Under the pieces are notes generated by a model. It saw only the letters and a list, made by a program, of their open reading frames with translations, did not search any database and had not been told where the DNA came from. Below, piece after piece: positions 22,165 to 34,700 of a stretch of DNA of 64,000 nt. Location of the stretch: assembly GCA_018287875.1 (NCBI GenBank), contig JAGVVL010000001.1, positions 4,402,001-4,466,000 of the forward strand, written 5' to 3'. This DNA comes from Nigrospora sphaerica (lineage: Eukaryota; Ascomycota; Sordariomycetes; Amphisphaeriales; Apiosporaceae). Every line of letters starts with the position of its first letter. Positions within the stretch are counted from its first letter, which is position 1. The position numbers and the translations under genes were made by a program.

Positions 22165-23382
22165 ATGTCGGAACGTAAGCCCGAGTTTCTGCGCTTCACC
22201 GGCCACAAACACTTCGCCCAGCGTCTCGTGCTATCGACCCTCACCGGCAAGCCTATCCAGATCTCCAACATCCGCACCTCCTCGCCGACGCACCCCGGTC
22301 TTGCCCCTCATGAGGTCTCCTTCCTCCGCCTGCTCGAGGCCGTGACCAATGGCTCGCACTTCCAGATCTCCATGACGGGCACCAAGATCACCTACCAGCC
22401 GGGCCTCATCACTGGCGCCGCCCCGGGCTTCGGCGCCGTCGAGGGCGACGTGATCGAGCACCGCCCCGACGCCAAGTGCCGACGCGGCATCACCTACTTC
22501 CTCACCCCGCTGTGCCTGCTAGCCCCCTTCTCCAAGGCTCACATGAACGTGCGCTTCTCCGGCCCCGGCGTCATTACCTCGGCTACCGACCAGGGCGACC
22601 TGTCCGTCGATTCCTTCCGCACAGCCATCCTGCCCCTCTACGACCTCTTCGGCATCCTCGCCATGCGCATCGAACTGCGCGTGCTACAGCGCTCCTGCCC
22701 CGGCCACCGGGGCCTGGGCGGCGCCGGCGTCGTCGAGCTGCGCTTCGCCAGCCAGGTACGGCTGCCCAAGACCCTGCACCTCAACAGAAGCCCCGGCCGG
22801 ATAAAAAGGATACGGGGCGTGGCCTACGCCACCGGCGTGTCCGCCAGCAATAACTCACGCATAATCCACGCCGCCCGCGAGGTCCTGAACCCCGTCGCCA
22901 CCGACATCCACGTGGCCGCCCAATACGATCAGGCCCCAGTCGGCGAAGGGGGCGACAAAACTGCCGGAAAGAAGAAGGTGGGCATCGGCTTCGGCTTGAG
23001 CTTGGTTGCCGAGTCGAGCGCCACCGGTGTCCTTTACTGCGCCGATGTGGTAGCCCCAGCCGAGGGCGGCGTGGTGCCCGAGGATATTGGCAAGAGGTGT
23101 GCCTATCAGTTGCTCGAGACTATAGAGCGCGGCGGTTGTGTTACCGCAGCCGCCGCTGGCACCGTCCTCACCCTGATGGCCATGGGCTCCGAGGATGTGG
23201 GCCGGCTGCGGCTCGGTCGGGATGTCATTGGCACCGAGGGCGTCGTGGGGCTCGCGAGGGACCTCAAGACCTTTGGCGCCAGCAGTTGGGGCCTGCGCGA
23301 TGTCGAGGACGACGACACGGGCGACATCATAGTCTCGGTGAAAGGAACCGGGGTGGGCAACATAGGGCGCAAGGTGGCATAG
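22165..23382 (+). CDS. rcl1: RNA 3'-terminal phosphate cyclase-like protein Rcl1, 405 aa
   Basis: Nucleolar U3 snoRNP/SSU-processome component, partner of the GTPase Bms1, required for 18S rRNA maturation at site A2. Intronless frame. Family features: FTGHKHFAQRLVLSTLTGKP at the N-terminus, EVSFLRLLEAVTNGSHFQIS, TKITYQPGLITG, then TYFLTPLCLLAPFSKA, PGGA-type motif VVELRFASQVRLPKTLHL, and RIKRIRGVAYATGVSASNNS. Absence of the catalytic histidine motif of true RNA cyclases near the C-terminus is expected for Rcl1. The open frame extends upstream to 21895, but ATG 22165 (context AACCATGT) starts the conserved MSERKPEFLRF segment. About 405 aa is slightly longer than yeast, owing to an Ala/Gly-rich insertion around APAEGGVVPED. 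Confidence 0.93.
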   Translation: MSERKPEFLRFTGHKHFAQRLVLSTLTGKPIQISNIRTSSPTHPGLAPHEVSFLRLLEAVTNGSHFQISMTGTKITYQPGLITGAAPGFGAVEGDVIEHRPDAKCRRGITYFLTPLCLLAPFSKAHMNVRFSGPGVITSATDQGDLSVDSFRTAILPLYDLFGILAMRIELRVLQRSCPGHRGLGGAGVVELRFASQVRLPKTLHLNRSPGRIKRIRGVAYATGVSASNNSRIIHAAREVLNPVATDIHVAAQYDQAPVGEGGDKTAGKKKVGIGFGLSLVAESSATGVLYCADVVAPAEGGVVPEDIGKRCAYQLLETIERGGCVTAAAAGTVLTLMAMGSEDVGRLRLGRDVIGTEGVVGLARDLKTFGASSWGLRDVEDDDTGDIIVSVKGTGVGNIGRKVA

Positions 23383-24452
23383 ACCTGTAACACGATACCA
23401 TTCTCCATTTCCTCGGGCGCGCTGCATTCAGTGTTTGGTTGAAGGCCACCCTCCTGGCCGGAACGCCGCGCTCCACAATGTATAACATATAGCAGCGACG
23501 TCTCGAGCCACCCGGAGCCTCCTGCCTTCGGCTTTGCTAAGACCGCGGCCCCGGTCCACCGCAACCCTGTATGGCGTACCTGAGCGCCGATGGCACCCAT
23601 CCTGACGAGTATACGCTCATCCCAAAATAGCAAACGGCCCAGGCCGCGTGTGGGCTACTCGTGGTTTCGTGGAAGCCTCCATGAAACGCCGCCCAAGAGT
23701 GTGGGGGAGTACACCCCTTCTGGCCAACCGTCCAGCCCGATAGACCCCGACTGAGCGGCGGCACCCATGCATACGGAGATGGCGATGCAGCAGGCGCCCC
23801 CGAATACGTTGTAATCTGGCAGGCCGAGTTGCAGTAACCCTGGCCAATGAGCCGGCAGGTTTTAACCCATCGTTTCTTGGTATGCCTTTGGTTGTTCTTG
23901 TTCGCCCCGTAGGAATTACAAAAGCGAGATGGGTCGGCACAGTGCTTGCAAACGGCACATACACCACCTTCCTTTTCTAGCCGGAGCCCCTTCTCGCGAT
24001 ACAAAACGGGGCAGAGCTCTTTCCCCTAGGCGGAACAATGAACCTACGTAGCCCTACGCGGCCAGAACCCCCCCCCCCCCACAAACCATGAAACATACCT
24101 TGGATGGCACGGCGAAACCGGGTGCTGCTGTTGCTGCGGCCGCCGCTCTGCTTCTTGCTTGACCCCCGGTTCTTTGGGGCTCATAAGGGTGTGTGCAGGC
24201 GCCGACGTCCAGACTCCTGTTGCACCTATAGCCTCGAAGCACTTCCAGCCCTGTGAATAACCAATGTACAGACTGGTCGGCAGAGGGCATGGTAAAAGCA
24301 ACTGGCCTAATCCTTGTCACATGTGGCCGTATCGCCTAGCAAGTATATTTGGCACGGCCGCCCGGATGCGGACTAGGTGATTACCACTTGAGCGTGGGAT
24401 GCATTAGGCCGTATGCACCGTAATCATCATCTTATGCTGAACATCTACGTTG
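23383..24452. other. Intergenic, convergent 3' ends
   Basis: 1.07 kb between the RCL1 stop and the DSC4-like stop. Contains a 13-C run at 24068-24080. No gene visible. Confidence 0.5.
24068..24080. repeat. C homopolymer, 13 nt
   Basis: Uninterrupted C run in the RCL1/DSC4-like convergent intergenic region. Confidence 0.9.
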
Positions 24453-25634
24453 TCACCCTCGCGGGCGTGCGTTGGTCGCAACAGCGGCAAGCCGGGCTCG
24501 CCTCTGCGCAGCCAGGGCAGCCAAGGTCGCGTTGTAGCCGACCCCTTGGAGGGCCATAGCTGCAGCGTTCTCCGTCGTGTTCAGGCGGTCGTCCCAGGCT
24601 TGGCGTAGCGCGTGCCGGACGTGGAAGTTGGCCAGAACGGCGTTGCCGGAGTCCAGCACCTCGCGAAGGTCCTCGTAGATGCGGTTTCTTCGCGCTGCCG
24701 CGCCTCGATGCCCTACACCGGGTCTTTCATCTCCGCCCTCATCCTCGGCTCTGCGACAATCCACCCGCCCCAAAGGCTGCATTTCGATATCGTCAGCATC
24801 TTCGGCCACGGGCGCATCTCGCAGGACCCCACGCTCCTCGGCGTCCAGGTCTTGGTCAGTTGGGATTGACAAGGCCACGGAAGCGTCAGCATTCCCGCGG
24901 GATGCGGCGCTTCGCGGTGGTTTGATTATCTTCTTGACCCTGTCCTTCTCCATGCTCACGGCCAGCATGGAACATTGCAACCCGAGTACCAGAACATCCA
25001 AGAGCAGATAGCCCAGTTTGGAGGCCGGCGGTTTTTGTCCGACAAAGTCAACCAGGACGCCGCCGTGGAGATAGCCGCGCGACGCCTCGCTAGCCTGGGG
25101 TAGCGAGGTGACGAGGTGCAGGAACAGGCAGGCGAGATTGGGGGCGAGAATGGCGCTGACGTGGTAGCTCGGGAGCAAGAAGATGATGTTGTCGGGCTTA
25201 GGGCTAAGGTAAGCCCACTGAGGCAACCAGCGGATAAAGAGGCGGAAGAAAGAACAGCTAGAGGGTCCCAGGGTCAGCGCAGGCGCAGTGGCAAGGGCAA
25301 GGGACGGAGAGCAGAGAGCCGTGGCCTACTCCATATAATACAAGGCACACAGTTCCGCCAGGATGAGTGTGTCGAGTTGCTGTAGCAGATTCAAGAGGAA
25401 GGAGTGTTTTTTCATGAGGCCCTCCTTTGCTCGGCGGGAGAGCTGGATCGGGGGTGGTGACGACGGCGTGGCGGCGGCTGTAGCGCCGTCCTGTTGCTGC
25501 GGGTGTGGATGTTGCCGACGTCGCGACCGCCCGTCTGCCGCGTCGTCGGCGCGGTCGTTGTTGTTTTCGTCGTCATGGTCGTCGGGGCTCGGGTCATGGT
25601 CCGCCGGCAAGATCGGGGTGGGATCATGGTTCAT
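24453..25634 (-). CDS. DUF1746 protein, Dsc4-like subunit of the Golgi DSC E3 ubiquitin ligase, 369 aa
   Basis: In S. pombe the Dsc complex ubiquitinates membrane clients, including the SREBP precursor, giving sterol and hypoxia adaptation; Dsc4 carries the DUF1746 fold. Minus-strand exons 25634-25330 and 25257-24453; intron 25329-25258 (GTAGGC, GCTGAC branch, CTAG), 370 codons. After an acidic, His/Asp/Asn-rich N-terminus the domain begins SRRAKEGLMKKHSFLLNLLQ and QLDTLILAELCALYYMD, continuing across the splice into CSFFRLFIRWLPQWAYLSPKP. Hydrophobic spans follow at FLLPSYHVSAILAPNLACLF and LGYLLLDVLVLGLQCSML. The C-terminal half is soluble and charged. The domain is clear; the Dsc4 role is inferred from the family. 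It is divergent from RPF2. Confidence 0.82.
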
Positions 25635-26497
25635 AGCTCCACCTCATTCGACGTGAGAAACCACCAGTTTGAAGATGTGACCTCACATGCTGCTCCTCGG
25701 CGATTACGGGCCGACAGGCGAAGCGGACAACCGTACCGGTTTGAAGGTGAGGTGGGCGATGGCGGTACTCGGGACCCGGACGGTGAGGCTGGGATGCGAA
25801 TGTGGAATGGGAGGCCCCGAGCAGGCGTCGTGGCAGCTCGTCTACCTGGTACGATTGCTTAAGGTGCCTAAGCGGATGGATGGGGTAGAGGTACGTATGG
25901 GACGACGGAGGCAGGAGAGCCCTGCACAGGAAGGATGTGCTTACCTATTAGCTAAGGGTTTGCTTCAATGATAGGAACGCACATGTACCCACCAATACCC
26001 ATGGGAGAGCGGTAGTAGTATGAAGGATACAGCAGGGGTATCCAATGGAAGGAACTATCCCATGGGATCCCGTCCCAACTTAGCAGGTAGAAGAAGACCT
26101 ACTTCTACAAATACATACTTATGTACATCCTAAGCGATGCCGCAGCTCAACACGTGAGCCGTGGGAATTCGGAGTACTGAACCGTTTTTTTTTTTGGACC
26201 TTCGAGGTCCTCGAGGAACCTATGGCACAATGGAGGTAAATGTGAAGGCGCTGCTGTCAAACAACTGGCTCGGTTCCGGGAAGTGGAGTACTCTCGCTGC
26301 TGGCCCACCGTGCCCCTTCTGCGGCTTATACGGAGTACCCACCCCGTCTGGCAGCCACGGGCCAAGGCTCTCTTACTGCCGTCCGACTCCGCCATTTTTT
26401 CGGCGGCCCTGGCCTGGGTCCGCAGAGTCCATCTTACTCTCCCTCCGCCTTCACCATACTCCTCCAAGCCCTGTAACCGACGGCGAAGGGACTCACA
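25635..26497. other. Divergent intergenic region DSC4-like / RPF2
   Basis: 863 bp between divergent starts. Contains an 11-T tract at about 26185-26195, a candidate nucleosome-excluding poly(dT) element for RPF2. No coding frame supported. Confidence 0.45.
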
Positions 26498-27692
26498 ATG
26501 CTCAAACAGGTGTAGGCCTCGCCTTCCCCTCCCGCTTCGGCGCTTTCTGCTGACCATGCTACAGCAAACCTCGCAATGCGCGGTCCAAGCGCGCCCTCGA
26601 GAAGCGGGCGCCTAAGGTCGTCGAAAACCCCAAGACGGCCCTCTTTCTGCGATACGTAAGCCTGCGCCGGCCACGTTGCGAGCGAGGACCCTCCCGGCTG
26701 ACTCCTGCTGCAGACCAGCTGCTCTGAGCTGTGCCAGAACGCCCTCGGCGACATCTACGCGCTTCGCCAACCGCTGGCCAAGCGCTTTGTGAAGAAAAAC
26801 GCCATCAACCCTTTTTCGGATCCCGCCAGCTTGGAGTTCTTCTCTGAGCGCAACGACTGCAGTCTTTTCGTCTTCGGTTCCAGCTCCAAGAAACGCCCGC
26901 ATACCCTGACGCTGGGCAGGACCTTTGGCCATAAAATTCTTGACATGCTGTGGGTCCCCCCTTGGTGCCTGGCCCCGCGGCGGGAGTGTATCGCTGACAC
27001 GTGTGGCCGCCCAGTGAGCTCTATCTCGACCCGCAGAGCTACCGTCAGATGTCGCAGTTCAAGACTCGCAAGCCTGCCGTGGGCCTGCGCCCCATGCTCG
27101 TCTTTTCTGGCACCGCCTTCGACTCCCCCACGCCCAATGAATACACCATGGCCAAGAGTATGCTGACCGAGCTCTTCTCGGGGGATACCTCCAGCGACAA
27201 GATCGATGTTGAGGGTCTCCAGTACATGATTCACATTTCGGTCGACGAGCCGGCGGGCGACGACACTAAGCCAGCTATCCACGTCCGGGTCTACATGATC
27301 GCCACCAAGCGAAGTGGCCACAAAGTTCCCCGGGTCGAGGTAGAGGAGACGGGCCCCCGTCTGGATTTCCGGTGAGATGACTCCCCCAAATCGGAGCACG
27401 ATCCCTGATGCTGATATATATATGCACCCACAGACCCGGCCGTACGCAGGAGCCCCAGGAAGACATGTGGAAGGAGGCTCTTAAAAAGTCCAAGGTAGGC
27501 GAGGAAAAGACTAAGAAGAACGTATCAACGGACATCATGGGCGACAAGTTGGGTCGCATCCATCTGGGTAGACAAGACCTGTCCGAGCTGCAGACAAGGA
27601 AGATGAAGGGCCTGAAGCGAAGCCGCGACATGGAAGACGTGGATGAGACCATGGCGGATGCCGGCGATGCAGCGAAGAAGAGTCGGACTTGA
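26498..27692 (+). CDS. rpf2: Ribosome biogenesis factor Rpf2 (Brix domain), 318 aa
   Basis: Nucleolar 60S assembly factor that, with Rrs1, recruits the 5S RNP (Rpl5, Rpl11, 5S rRNA) to pre-60S particles. Exons: 26498-26511 (14 nt), 26565-26655, 26714-26949, 27015-27371, 27434-27692; introns 53, 58, 65 and 62 nt; 319 codons. The spliced N-terminus MLKQVKPRNARSKRALEKRA is the family's start signature, which fixes the tiny first exon and its GTAGGC donor. The Brix domain follows (about 30-230), with NPFSDPASLEFFSERNDCSL, SKKRPHTLTLGRTFGHKILD, and ELYLDP. The C-terminus is Lys/Arg-rich and contains KMKGLKRSRD. The length of 318 fits fungal orthologues. Confidence 0.93.
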
Positions 27693-30600
27693 TGGCGTTG
27701 TTGTCTCTGTCTGGGTTGGCGTTCCGGCTTGCTTTATCGATACGCCTGTGCTCTTGGGCACGCTGTACAAAGGTCATGGCAGAAGCACGCCGTGCTGTAC
27801 GATGTCCAAGTGAGCGGCGGAGAAGAAGGGCAAAAATATCCCCCGCGTGGTGGACCCGTCGGCCTGTAGAAACCACATGGTGTTTTCGTCGGTAGACGAT
27901 GGTACAAGAGGTCAATGCCCGGCCCTCGGCTCCGTCGGATGTAGCGGACGAGTGTTTGGGCGGCCGACCATATTCTCTGCACGAGCGCTCACGTCTGCCG
28001 GGGCTTTCCGGCGCGATCCTTTAACGGGCCGAGAGTGTAGCACCCCTTGTACATAAGTGCGTAATAAGCCCTTCTTCCGGACGGAAAGCCACCCGGCTGC
28101 ATTTGCACAGGATAGGTGGCCGTGGGATGAAGCCCGACTTCCCATTGCGTGAGGACTCGGGAATATATGGCGACGCTCAGGGCCGAGGTGATGAACAGAC
28201 GTTAGGGCTGCTGTGTTTGCGTACGTATATTTGTCTCATGTCCCGGGTGACGGGGTTTAACGGAGTCCTCTCCGCTTCGCAGGCGCATCCGTGTGAAGTA
28301 GGTCGTACCGGAGAATGTAGGTAATCTATAACAGTTGGCCAAACTACTAGTCTGGGGTCCGCTATCAGGCGGCCGTTAAGGTAGGAACAGGCTCACTGCT
28401 CGACCGGTCACGGCGCTGAGTTATTGCGTAAACGGATTCATGGAGGATACCTTTGCCGTGCGCAGCCGGACCATGGATGTCTGCAACAGACGCACTCGGC
28501 GCGCTATGCGGGATGGCCTAACCGGGATAGTTTTGTCCCGGAGCGTGCAACAGACGAAGCCGTCGTGTCTGGCGGGACTGTATGGTTTGAATAAGGGTCG
28601 AGCTGGTGGGTATTGGGTTGCTTGGCCTATAAAAGAAAGATGACCAGAAATGGGTAAACATGTATGTACCTCGTAGCATGACACATCCATTTCCTTACTA
28701 CAGTACATACTACAGTATCTCTCCCTTTTTTGTTGGGAGGGGGGAGGTAGACAATTAAGCCATGAAGCCGTGTCTCCTACCTTAGTACATACTTAAGTAC
28801 TTAGGTAAGTCCGCAGTGAGAAAAGGAAGCTGGAGGGTTGGACTACTCGTCGGTCGCCGCCGCCTTAGAAGCCATGTACGATACTTTAAGCTAGCTATGG
28901 ACCTGAATGGTAAGGGATGGATGTGTGTCACCCGTCTCGCGGGCCGGAATGCACTAGAGCAGGGGCAGCCCTTGCGGACGGAGATCAATATGCTGGCGCA
29001 TCCTGGAGTTAGAACTCACACCCATCCACATCTGTGTTCGCATACAGAACTGCATGTAGGCGTATCTACTACCATCCTGTGGGTAACCTTACTTACGTTT
29101 TTTCAGAAGTGAGACGAATTTATAACGTAATTATTGCGTAATTGGCAGGGTGCCAGGCAATATAAGTGAAAGAGAGAGTAAGGCAGATACTTGGTAGCCA
29201 CCCGCCCGCCTTGCCATGGGATGTTTCCGGCCCCTCATAACGTAGAACCGACAGCCCTTGCTTTTTGTCCCGCCACTGCTCAACCGCCCTGCCGCTAGCT
29301 GTCCCGCCTGCTAGAGGACGAGAGGGCGCAGACTAACGGAGGCTCGCCTGTCCGCCTGTGGATTCTCGAGTCTTCAGCTTTGGCCATACGCGCCAGAGGC
29401 ACCGAAGCCAGCAATCAGGCAGCAGGCAGACGGGCTAAGGCTGCATAGTAGGGCGTCGTCAGGGCCTAGCCGAGGCACGATTGAGCAGATGTGGCTCCTC
29501 ATTTCGTTTGTTAGCATACTCTAAACCTTACGAAAGGGCTGTCGATTGGCAATGAGACAGGCGTGCGGCTCCGGCTCAGCTGGACGGGACGCCCTAGGTA
29601 AAATAGGCACCTAGCATAGATATAGGTACCAAGGTACATATTTAGGTCTACACTTACGTCCCGCGCGTCTACCCTCCCATCCTCTCCCGTCCCGTGCATG
29701 GTGCATGCGCGTGCATACCTACCTCTTCTAAGGCAAGCCCCTTGGGAACTATGTTCCATCGCGGGTACTGGCGTACCTATTGCCCCGTCTCCCGAGGAGA
29801 TCGATCACCACACAGATTGCATTTCCGTCCGCGTTATGCTGTAGATTCCGTACGTCTGTCTTCCTTGCCCTCGTACCCTTTAAATCATGGCCTGTAGTCG
29901 AGTACACCATCCTAAACGACTTTAGGAGGGTGAAATGACGCAGGGCATCAAGCCTCGCATGGATGTATGCCATCATTCATTCGCCTGTTGTGTAGGAGCC
30001 CCCGGGGTACAGCAAGCGGGGGTCATGGCCAGACTCGGTTGAGGATGGGGAGCCTTCCGAATTTTATTACATAGCGGATACAGGGCTTTTTGTCGTCTAT
30101 CCCAGGCGGAGACGGAGGCATGTAGAGAGGTGGATGGCAGGATTGGTAGAGAAGTCATCAATGTAAGAGTGTGAGTGAGTGCAGACAACCGCAAGTGCTT
30201 AGCTGGTCTCACTTGCTACCTCGATTGGAAGCTCTACGCTCAGTAGTCCTAAGAGCTGAGCCATGGTAATCCGAATCTAGCTAGGGCACCAAGAACCACA
30301 TGGACTGGCAACCCACCCCGACAAATAAGACGACGCCCATGCTACTTACCGTGCCAGAATAGGCAGAATCCCGCTCATCCTCATCCATCCAGATTTTTTT
30401 TCCCACAGGTCGTTTGAGCGTGTATGCTGTCATACTAACGACTACAACTTCACATCCCTGTATGGAATATACTCGTATGTGGGTGGATAACATGCGCTTC
30501 TTAATGCCCGGCGCTTTCGTATGGACGGAAGTTGCAGGGCGACATCGCCCCCCGCCCCCTGGATGATTACAATTTACGTATTTCCCACTGTTAGAGACCT

Positions 30601-31723
30601 GCGTTGCCGGCTGCATGGAATTTTTTTACGGTATTATCTAAGTCAGCCACCTATTTCGTAGGTAGCGCTTACTCGCCAAGCGCTTCAAGCTCTTTACAAC
30701 TAGGGCCGTCAGAGGTACTTCTTACCTTATGTTTGGCAAGTACTACCCCGTGAGTAGGTCCCCTACATCGTCCATCCCGGAAATAGAGATGCACCGCATG
30801 CATAACCGGGTGGACCAACGGTGGTCTTGCGCGTTCGCATGAGAAAATCGTTCCCTCCCGGGCCCCTCGCTTGGCCTTCGGCAGAGCCCTGTCCTTTGAA
30901 GGGAGGGCTGAGGCATGCAAGTACATGACACCCATTCCCAACGACTAACTGCCTGAATGACTGACTGTGCCTCAGTAGATCCCCCTCTCGCCCGCCCTCG
31001 CCCCCCTTCGCCCTGGATTTCGGGTTTGTCTTTTGCTCGCTTACAGGGTCTAGCTTCTTCGGACCATAGTCCATCCCAACTTGCTGGTATTTTGAAACGG
31101 CAACTCCTAGTCTGGCACCTTTTTGGATCTCTGATGGCTCGGCTCATCACTCGTTCCCAGCTTGGCCTGTCTCTGGATCTCCTGGCCCGATGCTCGCTCT
31201 CCCGGACCCATCCTGCCAGACAAGAACAGGCATCGATTGATTGACGGACGGTCGGGCGGGCGGTCGGCAGATAGCAAATTAAGGAAGTAGCCAAGGGAAG
31301 TAGCCGGGTTACCGTAGCAGAGCAGCTGTGCCGAGCCAGTGTCTGCGCCAGTCTGTTAAGCATGCGTGCGGTGTGTCTATGTACGTATGCATGGACGTGG
31401 AATCTCGGATGGCAACAGCTGCTGGTGATGATCCTCTCTCTGTACTTGCTTCTCTGTCTTGCTGTCTTGCAGCCGTGTGACCACACGTCCACCCAAGCCT
31501 CCTTCTGCTCCTGCCTCTGTGTCCATACCTGCTCTGCTCACTGCCTCTCCATCCTGGCTTCCCACCCTTCCTCTTCCCGCCCGCCTCACCCTCGTTCTCC
31601 TCGCCAGGCCTCGGTCGCGAACCCGCACGCCTGCCCCCCCTCGCTCCTCTGTTGGCCAGGCTATTGTTTTGCCGTGGCGTCACGATTTGGGTTATTCCAT
31701 GCTGCGCTCGGTCCAAACATGAT
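27693..31723. other. 4.0-kb gene-free intergenic region
   Basis: No open frame on either strand shows recognisable domains, consistent codon usage or splice structure. The DNA carries clusters of TAC/GTA palindromic words: about 28780-28810 (CTTAGTAC..ACTTAAGTACTTAGGTAAG) and 29598-29650 (CTAGGTA, TAGGTACCAAGGTAC). From about 31360 to 31720 it is CT-rich and probably the promoter or leader of the DUF1765 gene. Confidence 0.45.
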
Positions 31724-34700
31724 ATGAGTGGACCGACATTGGCCGTGACGGCGCGTCCAGCCGTCAGGCCAGCGCATCGCTTTTCTCGCTCGCATTCGGC
31801 TTCATCCACCTCTTCCTCGCCCTCGTCGCCGCCGCCCTCCTCTGCTGCCCCCCGCGCGGGTTCCGCCGCCGCTGCGACGAGCTTGCCTCCCTCCCGAGTC
31901 ACTCCGAGCCCATTGAGCCCCCAAAGCGCGCCGAGCTTCCCGACTTTCGAAGTCCCCTCGTTTAACCTTGATCTGGACCTGAGCCTCTCCGTCCGCAACG
32001 AGGCCTCCGAAGCCAGCTGCACAAATGATGGCCCCACGACCGCACCAACCCACCAGCAAACCGAGGCCCCCAGGCCCCGGCCAGACGTGATGGCCGGAGC
32101 CAGAAGAAAGTCACTGCTGCGTCGCCCGCACTCTTGGATGCCGGGCTCCAAGTCGAATCTCGACCTGGTTCAGATGGACGCCGAGAATGCGCCCGAACCC
32201 CCGTCAGGCGGGACCGGGGCCGGTGCAGGGACCGTAGACCAAGGCCTGCCGGATCGGTCTAGGACCCTTTCCGATTCCTTCGCCTCCTTTGCAAGGCGCT
32301 CGTGGATAACATCATCCAGATCCCCGTCCCCGTCGCCCAACAAGGAGAACAGAGAAACCTCCGATTCAGCGTTCCAGCATTTGCAGCCGCAGCAGCAGCA
32401 GCAGCAACAGACGCTACAGCCCCTGCCTCAACAATCCCGCTCCCAGCCCGAACCCCAGCCCGAGGCCTCTACCAGATCAGCGGCCAAGCGCAGCAGGCTG
32501 CAGCGGAAGCGAATAGGGTCGATCGTGGATGGGGAGGGCGCGAAACCCGCCGAGCCTATGGGGAAGATTGGCAGTTACCTCTCGCGCATCAAGCAGCGCC
32601 CACAGACCATATTGACAAAGGGTACTACGGGACGGGATGGCGACAGCACCTCGTCTTCGGTCGTTAGCCTCGCCCCCCCCTCGACCAACACGCGGCTCTC
32701 CAACGCCACTTCAGAGACCAGTAACGCCACGGCCGCCGACGACAATCTACGGCCGGGCTTGACGCCGCAGGCGCGCGACCCTCTGTGGTCGGCCTTCAGG
32801 GCCCTCGACTCGGAAAGCACCAAACTCCAGGCCAAATCGGTACATAGCAAAATCGGCGCCGTCCGGAGCACGCTGATCCCCTTTCTACGCAAATACATGT
32901 CTCACCCCTCGAACCATGCCATCAGTGCCGAAGATGTGGAGCGAAGAGCAACAATCCTCAACAAGTGGTGGGTGGGCATTATTGACGTGCTGGAAGGAAA
33001 CGACGTACCGGGTGTCGATCGGCCCAACCTGCTCGAGACAGTCACGGCGCTTATGATGCGTCCTGAGTGGCGCCAGTGCACGCCACAGTTCTGTCCCTTG
33101 ATGGAGCGGAACCCTCGTGAGCGGATTCGACGGCCGAAGAAGGCGGGTGATGGCCCTGCCGCCGTAGTCGCCGCTTCGGATGTCTCCCTCACCTCGGCGG
33201 ACTCTGATTATCTAGCCGAGTCGGCTGAGCACAACGTGCGGACCATGTTCGTGAACAACCTAGTGGCGCAAATGGCCCTCGTGGTCATCAAGCTGTCCCA
33301 GCGGCACGCGCCGTTGGGCTTGGTGGGATTCGCCGCCAGGACCTGCGCTTACGCCTTCTTCTTTGCACCAGGCGTCGCCGAGGTGCTGGTGCGGCTATGG
33401 GGCCTTGTTCCGGACCTTCTCCGCCGCACTGCCGACGAGTTGCGGCTGCCTCGGCGCAGCCGGGCGGAAAGCGAGGACATGCTAGCACGGTTCCCGCCCA
33501 ATCTCGAGAGCCTAGGCTGGACTTCGGTGACGGCGATGAGCAGGACGCTGCGCCAGGCCGCCAAGTTGCCCTTGGCCGTGGCCAAGATCCCGTGGCATGA
33601 GGGACGTTGGGTGTCGAAATGGCGTGGCCGAGAAACCGACCTTTTCTTCCTCTTCTGCAAGTACTACCACATTCTGGCGGCCGAGTTCACGCCCGCCGAT
33701 ATCCCTCTCGTGGAAAAAGCGCGCGCCCCAGCCTTCGTCCTCGTCCAAGCCCAGACCTTGGCGAACCTGGACTCCACGATACACCGCCAAGCTGCCGCCG
33801 ATGCTGGCCTGGGCCCGCCCATCTCGGATGCCTCCCACGGTGTTGATGCCTCTGCCATGGCCCTGCCTGTTGCACCCAACAACAGCAACGCCCACCGTGG
33901 CATGGGTGAGAACCGCCTCCTCGTGCTGCTGAAGGACGTCCTGTCGCCCAGCGGAATGACCTCGGCTGGGGCGCGCCAGGCCTTTGCCGAGGCCTTCATG
34001 GCCACTATGAAGGCCACGGCGAAGCGTACGTCGCAGTTCGACCACAACGCCTGCTTCACGCTGTGTGACTTTCTGGAAGTGGCCCTGGTCACATACAGCG
34101 ATTGCCTAGCCGCGACGTGCCCGGCGCCGCACTGGATCGACTGGTCTTTTTGGATCGACGTCTGGAAGAGGATCCTCAACTCAAACAATACCATGTCGGA
34201 AATCCGGGTGCTTTCTTTGGTATTCACAATATGGGACGCGGCGGCGGGCGAGCAAAGTCGTCGGGAGGCTCTCTGCAGCGGGTGGCTCCTCGCCGAGGAG
34301 ACATTCAGCAAGCTCTTCAACAATTGGTGCCCCATGGTCCGGGCCTATTACATGCGGCTTCTGTGCTGGCGAATTTGCCGTGATTCAGGCAACACCACAG
34401 AGCAGGGCGCGTAGGTTCTCACCTGCGTGATGCCGGCTAGCAGGATGCTGACACAGACAATAGCAAAACGTTCCTCGTCGCCGCCGCACGGCTGAAGACG
34501 GTCTGGTCGCATTACCTCTGGCTTAGGGACGAGGCCGAGAAGACGGGCACTTGCCCGCCTTGGACGGCGCCATCCTTCCCGACCCCGGGCAAACGCTTCA
34601 TGATTATCCGCACTGAGGCCACTGCGATGCAGCCGGGGCTCTTGGTGGGATTCGACCCCCCTTCGACGTCGTTCCTCCAGTCACCCGAAGTAACATTTGA

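Noticed and set aside
30743..31492. 249-codon minus-strand frame upstream of the DUF1765 gene
   Set aside because: Cys/Arg/Ser-rich with no domain; overlaps the CT-rich leader of the plus-strand gene and another unrelated frame.
27693..31723. Transposable element in the 4-kb gap
   Set aside because: No transposase, reverse transcriptase or integrase motif in any frame, and no long terminal or inverted repeats seen.
31309..32151. 280-codon minus-strand frame opposite the DUF1765 N-terminus
   Set aside because: Antisense shadow of GC-biased low-complexity coding sequence.
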